Positions 14,789 to 22,405 of a stretch of 32,344 nucleotides of DNA are shown piece after piece. A model generated the notes under the pieces. It was not told the DNA's origin, ran no database searches, and saw only the letters and a program-made list of their open reading frames with translations. The stretch lies in NCBI GenBank assembly GCA_024681565.1, contig JAILAO010000045.1, positions 1-32,344 of the forward strand, in the 5' to 3' direction. The translations under genes were made by a program, and so were the position numbers. This DNA is from Bacteroidales bacterium (GTDB lineage: Bacteria; Bacteroidota; Bacteroidia; Bacteroidales; UBA932). Positions within the stretch are counted from its first letter, which is position 1. Each line of letters starts with the position of its first letter.

Positions 14789-16006
14789 TTAGTTTTCGAG
14801 TTCAGAAACGATGTGCATGGTATCGCGGGCGATGACCAGCTCCTCGTTGGTCGGGATGAGGGCCACCTTGACGGTAGAATCGGGAGCGGAGATGATGGTC
14901 TCGGAGCTGCGGGCTTCGTCGTTGGCGTCGGCGTCGATCTTGACGCCCATGTAGGAGAGGTTCTCGCAGATGTGGCGGCGCAGGCGGGGATTGTTCTCGC
15001 CGATGCCGGCCGTAAAGACGATGAGGTCCACGCCGTTCATCTCGGCGATATAGGCACCGACGTTCTTGATGGTGTCATAGGTAAGTTTCTTGAGCACGAT
15101 CTTGGCGCGCTGGTCGCCGGCCTTGGCGGCGGCATCCATGTCCCGGAGGTCGGAACTCTTGCCGGACAGGCCGAGGAAACCGCTCTTCTTGTTCATCACC
15201 GTGGTCATCTCGTCCGGAGTGAGGTTCTCCTTCTTCATGATGTACGGAATGATGTTGGCGTCGATGTTGCCGCAGCGGGTGCCCATGATCATGCCCTCGA
15301 GCGGGGTGAAGCCCATGGAGGTATCCACGACCTTGCCGTCCTTGATGGCGGTCACGGAGCTGCCGTTTCCGAGGTGGCAGGTGATGATCTTGGAATGCTC
15401 GAGATCCAGACCGGCCAGCCTGGCGCCGCGCTGGGAGACATATTGATGGGAGGTACCGTGGGCACCGTAGCGGCGGACGCGGTATTTCTCATAATACTCG
15501 TAAGGCAGGGCATACATATAGGCGTACGGCTCCATGGTCTGGTGGAAAGCCGTGTCGAAGGTCACGACCTGCGGCACGTCCGGCAGGACGTGGGAGATGG
15601 CGTCGATACCGAGCAGGTGCGCCGGATTGTGCAGCGGAGCGAAATCGCAGCAGATCTCGATCTTCTTGAGCACGTCTTCATCGACCAGGGTGCTCCCGGA
15701 GAAGAAATCCGCACCCTGCACGATGCGGTGACCGACCGCCTCGATATCATCGAAGCTGGAAAGCACGCCGTGCTCCGGATCTACCAGGGCATCGAGGACG
15801 AGCTTCATGCCGACCTTGTGGTCCGGGATGGGCTGGGTGACGGTATACGGCTCCTTGCCGGTCGGTTTGTGGGTGAGGCAGCCGTCGGGCAGGCCGATTT
15901 TCTCGACCAGGCCCTTGGCCAGAAGGTCATAGACGTCATCGTTCTTCATGTCGAGCAACTGGTACTTCACAGAAGAACTTCCGCAATTGATAACAAGGAT
16001 GATCAT
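14789..16006 (-). CDS. ackA: Acetate kinase
   Basis: A 405-residue ASKHA-fold kinase that converts acetyl phosphate and ADP to acetate and ATP, giving energy in fermentation with Pta. Signatures are present in order: NCGSSSVKYQL (7-17), DTAFHQTMEPYAYMYALP, RRYGAHGTSH, CHLGNGSSVTAIKDGKVVDT, TPLEGMIMGTRCGNID and FTAGIGENNPRLRR. ATG at 16006 (MIILVINCGSS) is the family start; the open frame extends upstream across the promoter and is not coding there. First gene of the ackA-pta operon. Confidence 0.97.
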   Translation of the reverse strand: MIILVINCGSSSVKYQLLDMKNDDVYDLLAKGLVEKIGLPDGCLTHKPTGKEPYTVTQPIPDHKVGMKLVLDALVDPEHGVLSSFDDIEAVGHRIVQGADFFSGSTLVDEDVLKKIEICCDFAPLHNPAHLLGIDAISHVLPDVPQVVTFDTAFHQTMEPYAYMYALPYEYYEKYRVRRYGAHGTSHQYVSQRGARLAGLDLEHSKIITCHLGNGSSVTAIKDGKVVDTSMGFTPLEGMIMGTRCGNIDANIIPYIMKKENLTPDEMTTVMNKKSGFLGLSGKSSDLRDMDAAAKAGDQRAKIVLKKLTYDTIKNVGAYIAEMNGVDLIVFTAGIGENNPRLRRHICENLSYMGVKIDADANDEARSSETIISAPDSTVKVALIPTNEELVIARDTMHIVSELEN

Positions 16007-16036
16007 ATTTGAATTGGTTATGAATGCTAAATCACG

Positions 16037-16067
16037 CAAATTTAAGAAATAATGCGTATTTTGGCAA
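16037..16067 (-). promoter_or_regulatory. -33/-7 promoter of ackA-pta
   Basis: On the minus strand TTG (16065-16067) and TAAATTTG (16037-16044) are exactly 20 bases apart. The ackA ATG lies 30 bases downstream. Confidence 0.7.
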
Positions 16068-16080
16068 AAATTCGATTGAA

Positions 16081-17139
16081 ATGGTCGTGGAGAAGGACAT
16101 CGTGGCGATTTCAATCCCTTTTTCAGCAGGAGTGGTGACGGCGGCGTTATTGCCGCCCGGGAGCGATGCGCTTTGGGCCGTCGCCGGGGGCTCCTGTCTC
16201 GCGGCGGCCGGCCTCCTGTGCCTGGCTTTCCGGCCCGGCGGAAGGACCGGAACGTTTGTCGGGCTATATTTTCTGCTGGGGCTGCTTTGCTCGGCGGGCG
16301 CCGCCGTTTCGTATGCGCCTCCGCCGGAGGCGGAACTGGCCGGGAAAGCCCTCTCCGCCCTGACGTGCAGCATCGAAAACGCAGCTTTTCCCCACGGGAG
16401 TACGACGGCACTGCTCAACGCCCTGCTGACCGGACGGCGCGGAGGACTGGACCGCCCGACCGTCGAAGCCTTCCGGACGGCCGGGGCCTCACACATCCTG
16501 GCCCTGTCCGGACTGCATCTGGGCATCCTCTACGGTATCCTGCAAAAAGGCCTTTCCATCCTGGGGAAAAGCCGGGGAGCCCTGTACCTGCGCAGTGCGG
16601 CCGGCATCGGCGCTTCGGCTTTCTACCTCGCGATGACCGGGGCACCGCCCTCGCTGGTCCGGGCCTTCCTGTTTATCTGCCTGAACGAGGCCGCCCGGCT
16701 CTTCCCGGGAAGAAGACGCCGGCCGCTCAACATCTTCTGCGCGGCACTGACGGTCCAGCTGGCCGTCGCTCCCGCCGTCATCCGCAGTCCCGGTTTCCAG
16801 CTCTCCTACCTCGCCATGCTCGGCATCCTGCTGGTCTATCCCCGCCTGGAAGCGTGGTATCCGCCGGGATCGCGCCGGGACCCGGTCCGGCGGATCTGGA
16901 ACGGCATATCGCTGACCCTCGCCTGCCAGGTTTTCACGGCCCCGCTGGCCTGGATACATTTCCACAGCTTCCCCCGCTATTTTCTGCTGACCAACCTCGG
17001 TGCGCTGCCCCTGACCGAAGCCTTCCTCCTCTGCGCACTGCCCGCCCTGCTGCCAGGTTGTCCCGGGGCAATAAAAAATCTGGCCGATACCCTCGGCCAG
17101 ATCCTGATTTCTTTCTTGAAGACGGTCGCCTCGCTCTAG
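16081..17139 (+). CDS. Reduced ComEC/Rec2 family membrane protein (competence domain only)
   Basis: A 352-residue polytopic inner-membrane protein. It contains the Competence (PF03772-type) domain: ASHILALSGLHLGILYGIL (about 136-154), MTGAPPSLVRAFLFICLNEA and SPGFQLSYLAMLGILLVYPRL are diagnostic of the DNA-translocating channel protein. Two or three helices at 10-80 replace the usual DUF4131 OB-like region, and the C-terminal metallo-beta-lactamase domain is absent. Full-length ComEC is usually about 700-800 residues. ATG at 16081 is chosen; an in-frame start at 16024 would cover the ackA promoter. The 3' end overlaps the FISUMP gene by 4 bases. Whether it still imports DNA is uncertain. Confidence 0.85.
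   Translation: MVVEKDIVAISIPFSAGVVTAALLPPGSDALWAVAGGSCLAAAGLLCLAFRPGGRTGTFVGLYFLLGLLCSAGAAVSYAPPPEAELAGKALSALTCSIENAAFPHGSTTALLNALLTGRRGGLDRPTVEAFRTAGASHILALSGLHLGILYGILQKGLSILGKSRGALYLRSAAGIGASAFYLAMTGAPPSLVRAFLFICLNEAARLFPGRRRRPLNIFCAALTVQLAVAPAVIRSPGFQLSYLAMLGILLVYPRLEAWYPPGSRRDPVRRIWNGISLTLACQVFTAPLAWIHFHSFPRYFLLTNLGALPLTEAFLLCALPALLPGCPGAIKNLADTLGQILISFLKTVASL
17078..17102 (-). terminator. Terminator of the FISUMP gene, nested in comEC coding sequence
   Basis: A perfect 10-base-pair inverted repeat (ATCTGGCCGA / TCGGCCAGAT, 5-base loop) lies 33 bases beyond the FISUMP stop. On the minus strand it runs straight into TTTTTTATT, a classic intrinsic terminator. On the plus strand the same bases encode comEC residues around KNLADTLGQIL. 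Confidence 0.75.
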
Positions 17140-18152
17140 TCCATATCGAGGACGCAGCGCACGGAAGCGGCAAAGCCGGTCTTGGACATTTTGCCGCGGT
17201 AAACGATGTCCTTGCTGTGATAGATATAGCGGCAGATGGCATAATCCCCCTCCTCATCCGCCGTCCAGAACGCAGCATAAGAGTACAGGCCGTCAAAGCT
17301 GTATTCTCCTTCGCCGATGGTGGCATAACCCACCGGCATCACGGAAAGGAAAAAGTCATCCGTAATGGACACTTCGCGCCAGTATTCCCACATCTTGGTA
17401 CCGTTGAAATACAGGTCCGCCATCACCTTGCCCGCCAGGCCGTGCAGGTCCTTGCCGGGCTCTGCACCCGTCATCATGGCCGTCCATTCCGCATCGGCAG
17501 GCAGGTGCCAGCCCTCCGGGCAGGCGTTTTTCGCTTCTTCCCAGGTATAATAGCGGCCGAAAACGTCCGTCATCGCCTCGCAGAGATGGTACGGCCTGCC
17601 GGCCCCCGTCCAGGCCAGGTTCTGGCGCATCCACATCTTGTCGCCGATCTCGGTGACGTAGTAGCTGCGCAGGTCCCGCAGGTCCACGAACGGAATCGGG
17701 GAATGCCTGGTGTCGAATTTGGTGATGGAAGCGTTCCCGCCGACACCGGGACGCACGATGGTAAAGGGACCGTAGGCAGAAGTTCCGTAATAGGGTGCAT
17801 CCTCAGCCGTGAAGGCAGAGAAAACAAGGGTCTGGCTCGCCGTCTTGTTGGCGGCCGTGAACGTATAGTAATGCTTCTTGATCACGCCGTCGGCCGTCAC
17901 CAGCGTATCGGGCTCGCCGGTATCCGGATCGACAAAGCGGTAGCCGATGGTGCCGCCGTCCGCACGCGAGACCGTCATCATCGTATCGATCATGAAAGTC
18001 TTGGTGAATCCCGGCTCGACATACTCCGGCAGCGAAAGGTGGAGGGTCCCGGTCAGGGAATCATATTCCGTTTCTTCTTCCTTCTTGCACCCGGCCAGCA
18101 ACACGAAACCGACGGCCAGGACAGCCGGAACAAGCCATTTATATAAGTTCAT
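17136..18152 (-). CDS. FISUMP-domain lipoprotein
   Basis: A 338-residue surface or periplasmic lipoprotein. The signal peptide has a perfect lipobox (VLLAGC, Cys22) followed by KKEEE. The middle (about 25-140) looks like a beta-sandwich of Ig-like strands. The C-terminal part (about 150-338) is a Fibrobacter succinogenes major paralogous (FISUMP) domain: VTEIGDKMWMRQNLAW, GRYYTWEEAKNACPEGWHLPADAEW, and the final AASVRCVLD. Such domains are C-type-lectin-like in fold and of unknown role, often in large paralogous sets in Bacteroidota. It overlaps comEC by 4 bases. A near-match -7 (CATATTTG, minus strand near 18173-18180) may be its promoter. Confidence 0.88.
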   Translation of the reverse strand: MNLYKWLVPAVLAVGFVLLAGCKKEEETEYDSLTGTLHLSLPEYVEPGFTKTFMIDTMMTVSRADGGTIGYRFVDPDTGEPDTLVTADGVIKKHYYTFTAANKTASQTLVFSAFTAEDAPYYGTSAYGPFTIVRPGVGGNASITKFDTRHSPIPFVDLRDLRSYYVTEIGDKMWMRQNLAWTGAGRPYHLCEAMTDVFGRYYTWEEAKNACPEGWHLPADAEWTAMMTGAEPGKDLHGLAGKVMADLYFNGTKMWEYWREVSITDDFFLSVMPVGYATIGEGEYSFDGLYSYAAFWTADEEGDYAICRYIYHSKDIVYRGKMSKTGFAASVRCVLDMD

Positions 18153-18203
18153 ATTTTCCACTTTACAATTTGCAAATATGCGCATTTTTGCGCGAAAAAC
18201 CGC

Positions 18204-18211
18204 TAACTTTG
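18204..18211 (+). promoter_or_regulatory. -7 promoter box of apbE
   Basis: TAACTTTG matches TAnnTTTG and lies 21 bases before the apbE ATG. It is preceded at 18191-18200 by CGCGAAAAAC, which recurs at the same place upstream of the DUF4290 gene. Confidence 0.55.
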
Positions 18212-18232
18212 TACAAATACTTTGCCGAAGTG

Positions 18233-19183
18233 ATGAACTGCAAACTTTTTCCTACGATTCTGATCTGCCTTTGTTTCCTGTCCGCCTGCCGGCAGGGCGG
18301 ATATGCCGTTTTCAGCGGCTACGCCCAGGGAGGAGTCTATACGGTCAAGGCGGACCTGACCGGCGTCTCCACGCCCAAAGAGGAAATCGGGGCCGCGATC
18401 GATTCCCTGCTCGTCGCCATTGATTTCAGCCTGTCCGGCTACAACAAGAATTCCCTGCTGAGCCGCTACAATGCAGGAGAGGACATCGTACCGGACCGGT
18501 ATTTCCAGGAAATCCGCGCCCTCTCGGAACGATACAAGGCAGAGACCGGAGGAGCCTTCAACGTAGCGGCCGCTCCCCTCTTCGACATCTGGGGCTTCGG
18601 GTTCACGACCGACAGCCTTCCGGACCCCGGACGCGTATCGGCTGCGCTGGCCGCCTGCGAATCGGAGAAAGAATTGAATTTCAACGCGATCGCCCAAGGT
18701 TATACCTGCGACGTAGTCGCCGGATACCTCCACTCGCTCGGCATCCACGACATGCTGGTGGACATCGGTGAAATCTATTGCGAAGGACTCAACCCCGCCG
18801 GGAAAGGCTGGACCATCGGCGTGGACAACCCCACGGACGGCAACGATACCCCCGGACAGGACATCAACGGCATCTGGCAGTCGGACGGCGGAGCCTGCGG
18901 CATCGTCACTTCCGGCAACTACCGGAAATTCTATATCAAGGACGGCAGGAAATACGCGCATACCATCGATCCCCGGACCGGTTATCCGGTTACGCATGAT
19001 CTGCTGAGTGCAACCATCGTCGCACCGACCGGAGCCGAAGCAGACGCCCTTGCAACCGCCTGTATGGTCATCGGACCGGAACAGGCGCGCGAACTGATCG
19101 AGTCCAGGCCGGACATCGAGGGATACCTGATCATGGCCGGCGGGACCTGGATGTCCGAAGGTTTTGCGGCTCAGGCAAGATAA
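18233..19183 (+). CDS. apbE: FAD:protein FMN transferase (ApbE), lipoprotein form
   Basis: A 316-residue exported flavin transferase. It should attach FMN from FAD to a threonine of redox-pump subunits (Nqr/Rnf type) outside the inner membrane. The signal peptide ends in a lipobox (CLCFLSAC). Motifs: FNVAAAPLFDIWGFG, FNAIAQGYTCDVVAGYL, WTIGVDNP, AHTIDPRTGYPV and GAEADALATACMV. The usual DIGGE motif reads DIGEIYCEG here, so one glycine is missing. ATG at 18233 begins the signal peptide and follows the -7 box. No Nqr or Rnf gene is nearby. Confidence 0.92.
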   Translation: MNCKLFPTILICLCFLSACRQGGYAVFSGYAQGGVYTVKADLTGVSTPKEEIGAAIDSLLVAIDFSLSGYNKNSLLSRYNAGEDIVPDRYFQEIRALSERYKAETGGAFNVAAAPLFDIWGFGFTTDSLPDPGRVSAALAACESEKELNFNAIAQGYTCDVVAGYLHSLGIHDMLVDIGEIYCEGLNPAGKGWTIGVDNPTDGNDTPGQDINGIWQSDGGACGIVTSGNYRKFYIKDGRKYAHTIDPRTGYPVTHDLLSATIVAPTGAEADALATACMVIGPEQARELIESRPDIEGYLIMAGGTWMSEGFAAQAR

Positions 19184-19204
19184 TGGGATTTCCGCGAAAA
19201 ACAC

Positions 19205-19212
19205 TATCTTTG
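19205..19212 (+). promoter_or_regulatory. -7 promoter box of the DUF4290-ftsK unit
   Basis: TATCTTTG matches TAnnTTTG, 26 bases before the ATG at 19239. CGCGAAAAAC (19193-19202) precedes it, as at the apbE promoter. Confidence 0.55.
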
Positions 19213-19238
19213 TAATTCATCATTCTTCTGATAAGACT

Positions 19239-19913
19239 ATGGATCAAAACGAACTCTCCCATACATTGGATTACAATACTTCCCGGGAACGGCTGGCGAT
19301 GCCCGAATACGGACGCAACGTCCTCAAGATGGTCGAGCAGCTGAAGGCGATCCCCGACAAGGCCAAGCGGACCGAACAGGCCCGCGCCGTGGTCAAGGTC
19401 ATGGAACTGCTTAATCCGCAGGTGCACAGCCAGGACAACTTCGAGCACAAGCTGTGGGACCATCTCTACATGATCGCCGGCTATGACCTGGACGTGGACG
19501 CCCCCTATCCCTGCCCCGTCGCCGAGGAGTTTGCCACGGCCCCCGTCCCCATCCCGATGAAAGGGACCCGGATCAAGGCCTTCCATTACGGACGGAATAT
19601 CGAAAGCATCATCAATCTGCTCTGCGAGCAGCCGGATGGCGAGGTCAAGACCGAAATGATCCGGGCCCTGGCCATCTACATGCGCCAGCAGTATCTGATC
19701 TGGAACAAAGACAGCGTGGCTGACGAGACCATTTTCGCCGACATCGAGAAGATTTCCGACTACCGGCTCAAGATCCCCGAAGGCATCAGCCTCAGCAAGA
19801 TCGCGGGTGACGCCAATTTCTCACGCCCCGGCATGGGGATCAACGTCGGACAGCCCGGCAGCGCCCGGAACCGCGCACACAAGAACTACAAGCGTCCCTT
19901 TAAGAAAAAATGA
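19239..19913 (+). CDS. DUF4290 domain protein
   Basis: A 224-residue soluble protein of a family confined to Bacteroidota. It begins SHTLDYNTSRERLAMPEYGRNV and continues with DNFEHKLWDHLYMIAGYDLDVDAPYPCP and FHYGRNIESIINLLCEQPDGE, all recognisable family stretches. The C-terminal tail is basic (KNYKRPFKKK), possibly for nucleic acid or membrane contact. Its stop overlaps the ftsK start (ATGA), so it is translationally coupled to ftsK and may act in chromosome segregation or division; this is inferred from context. ATG at 19239 is chosen because the upstream frame runs through the promoter. The biochemical role is unknown. Confidence 0.85.
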   Translation: MDQNELSHTLDYNTSRERLAMPEYGRNVLKMVEQLKAIPDKAKRTEQARAVVKVMELLNPQVHSQDNFEHKLWDHLYMIAGYDLDVDAPYPCPVAEEFATAPVPIPMKGTRIKAFHYGRNIESIINLLCEQPDGEVKTEMIRALAIYMRQQYLIWNKDSVADETIFADIEKISDYRLKIPEGISLSKIAGDANFSRPGMGINVGQPGSARNRAHKNYKRPFKKK

Positions 19914-22336
19914 GCATCTGGAAATCCTGGGATGAAGAAGAACGGGCCTCGGCGGTCCGGATCGCGGGGCTTTGTGTCGCCGCGCTGACCTTGTTTATCT
20001 TCATCGCGACCTTTTCCTATCTATTCCACTGGCAGGAGGACATGAGCCTGCTCGGCGACCCCGCCGCCATGCAGGCGGACCGGGCCGTAGGCAATGCCGC
20101 AGGCAAACTGGGTTTCAAGACCGGGTACCTGCTCGTCTGCAACCTGTTCGGACTCGGGAGCTTCTCCCTGCTGATCATCCTCACCGCCATTTCCGTCCGC
20201 CTGCTGGCGCACAACTGGCCCAAATCCCTCGTCAAGACTGCGCTCATCGCCCTGTTCGGCGCCTTCATCTCATCGCTGGTGCTGGCTTATATCGGCAAAC
20301 TGGCCGGACTGGACACCCTGTTCGGCGGCGGACTCGGCGGACGCTGCGGCTCGGCCGTGGTCAACTGGGCCGGCAACCTGTTCGGGCCGGTCGTCACCGG
20401 TCTGTTCATCATCATCCTCATCGCCGCCTTCCTTTTCTTCGCCTCCAAGCGCTTCAACCGCTGGTTCTCCTCGATCGGCCGGAAAAAGGACAAGGACGGG
20501 GATCCCGGAACCGATGTTCCCGAAACCCCGGAATCGCCCGACCCCGCCGGAGAGCCTGATCCCCTGGAGGCGGATCCGGATGACGGGCTGTTCCTGCCGG
20601 ACGAAGTCGAGCCCGTGACGGAAACGGAAGTGGAGACGCCGGCCGTCGCCGTCGACAAGGAAACGGCTCCGGAAGCCGGTAAAGCCGCCGCGGAAGAGGG
20701 GAATTTCACCATCGTCGAGGACAACGGGCTGGAATCCGAAAACGTGGCCGACCTCAAGCCCATCGACAACCGCCTGGACCCGCCGGACGGCCTGCCCAAA
20801 TACCAGTTCCCGAAGCTGGACCTGCTTGAGAGCTATTCCAGCGGACGGCGCGAGGTCTCCACGGAGGAGCTCACCCGCAACAACAACAAGATCCGCGCGG
20901 CCCTGGCCAACTACAAGATCCAGGTCAACGACGTCAAGGCCATTGTCGGCCCGACCGTGACCCTCTATAAAGTCTATCCCGCTCCGGGCGTCAAGATCGC
21001 CGACATCAAAAAACTGCAGGAGGACATCGCCCTCTCGCTCAACGCCAAGGGCGTCCGCGTCGTAACGCTGTCCGACTCCGTCGGCATCGAAGTCGCCAAC
21101 GACTATTCGTCCATCGTGCCGCTGAAGGCACTGCTCAACGACGATGCCTTCCGCAACAGCAAGGCCGACCTGCCCGTCGCCATCGGATATACGATCACGC
21201 AGAAAGTCCGCGTCTTCGACCTGGCGGACGCCCCGCACCTGCTCGTCGCCGGCGCCACGAAGCAGGGCAAATCCGTGGGCCTCAACGTCATCGTTTCCTC
21301 ACTGCTCTTCAGCAAGCATCCCTCTGAACTGAAGTTCGTGTTCATCGATCCGAAGATGGTCGAATTCTCCGCCTACGGCCAGCTGCTCAAGCACTATCTC
21401 GCCGTCCTGCCGGATGCCGCGGACGACGAAGACGAACGCAACAGCGCCATCGTCAAGAAACCGAAGGACGCCGAGAAGATCCTCCGCTCGCTGTGTACGG
21501 AAATGGACGACCGCTACGAACTGCTCAGCAAAGCCGGGGTCAACAAGGTTACCCTCTACAACGAGAAATACAAGGAGCGCAAGCTCCGGCCGGACAAAGG
21601 ACACCGCTATCTGCCGTTCATCGTCGTGGTGGTGGACGAATATGCCGACCTCACCATGACCACGGGGGCGTCTCCGGACGCACGTGCCGCCAGCCGCAGC
21701 ATCACCAACTCCATCATCCGGCTGGCCCAGAAAGGCCGTGCCGCCGGCCTGCATGTCATCCTCGCCACCCAGCGTCCGTCCGTGGACGTGATTTCGGGTA
21801 TCATCAAGAGCAACTTCCCGATGCGCATCGCATTCCGCGTGGCATCCCGCGTGGACTCCACGACCATCCTCGACGCCCCCGGCGCCGAGAAACTCATCGG
21901 CCGCGGCGACATGCTGTTCTCCGCCGGCATCGAGTCGGAACGCATCCAGTGCGGTTATATCGATGGCAAGGAAATCGATGCGGTCACGGCCTTCATCGGC
22001 GACCAGACCGGCTATGGCCGCTGCTACAACACGCCATATTATCTTCCCTCACCCGAAGAAGCGGGACCGGAAGGCGGCGAAGGCGGCATGGTCGATATGA
22101 GCAAGGTGGACGACCGCTTCGAAGAGGCCGCCAAGATGGTGGTCGTCAGCCAGCGCGGTTCCACTTCCGACCTGCAGCGCAAACTGGGCATGGGCTATGC
22201 CAAGGCCGGGCGTGTGATGGACCAGCTCGAGGCGGCCGGGATCGTCGGACCGCAGGAAGGGTCGAAGCCGCGCCAGGTTCTCGTCCCCGACCTCAACACC
22301 CTGCAGCCCATCCTCGATGCATTCCTGCACCGTTGA
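19910..22336 (+). CDS. ftsK: DNA translocase FtsK/SpoIIIE
   Basis: An 808-residue septum-associated motor that pumps chromosome ends during division. The N-terminal third has four membrane helices (about 15-195), then an acidic, proline-rich linker (about 200-290). The motor domain follows, with Walker A GATKQGKS (448-455) and Walker B VVVVDEYADL (Asp576, Glu577). The C-terminal winged-helix gamma domain (about 735-800, VSQRGSTSDLQRKLGMGYAKAGRVM) recognises orienting KOPS-like sites and contacts XerCD. The start at 19910 overlaps DUF4290. It ends at a strong hairpin terminator. Confidence 0.97.
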   Translation: MSIWKSWDEEERASAVRIAGLCVAALTLFIFIATFSYLFHWQEDMSLLGDPAAMQADRAVGNAAGKLGFKTGYLLVCNLFGLGSFSLLIILTAISVRLLAHNWPKSLVKTALIALFGAFISSLVLAYIGKLAGLDTLFGGGLGGRCGSAVVNWAGNLFGPVVTGLFIIILIAAFLFFASKRFNRWFSSIGRKKDKDGDPGTDVPETPESPDPAGEPDPLEADPDDGLFLPDEVEPVTETEVETPAVAVDKETAPEAGKAAAEEGNFTIVEDNGLESENVADLKPIDNRLDPPDGLPKYQFPKLDLLESYSSGRREVSTEELTRNNNKIRAALANYKIQVNDVKAIVGPTVTLYKVYPAPGVKIADIKKLQEDIALSLNAKGVRVVTLSDSVGIEVANDYSSIVPLKALLNDDAFRNSKADLPVAIGYTITQKVRVFDLADAPHLLVAGATKQGKSVGLNVIVSSLLFSKHPSELKFVFIDPKMVEFSAYGQLLKHYLAVLPDAADDEDERNSAIVKKPKDAEKILRSLCTEMDDRYELLSKAGVNKVTLYNEKYKERKLRPDKGHRYLPFIVVVVDEYADLTMTTGASPDARAASRSITNSIIRLAQKGRAAGLHVILATQRPSVDVISGIIKSNFPMRIAFRVASRVDSTTILDAPGAEKLIGRGDMLFSAGIESERIQCGYIDGKEIDAVTAFIGDQTGYGRCYNTPYYLPSPEEAGPEGGEGGMVDMSKVDDRFEEAAKMVVVSQRGSTSDLQRKLGMGYAKAGRVMDQLEAAGIVGPQEGSKPRQVLVPDLNTLQPILDAFLHR

Positions 22337-22356
22337 CGGGGCCCTTCCAGGAACGG

Positions 22357-22386
22357 AAAGGCCTTCGGATGATTCCGAAGGCCTTT
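22357..22386. terminator. Bidirectional terminator between ftsK and the transglycosylase gene
   Basis: A perfect 13-base-pair stem (AAAGGCCTTCGGA / TCCGAAGGCCTTT) with a TGAT loop is followed by TTTT on the plus strand. A short T run follows on the minus strand too, so it may stop both converging transcripts. Confidence 0.85.
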
Positions 22387-22405
22387 TCGTATCTGTCCGG
22401 GACGC

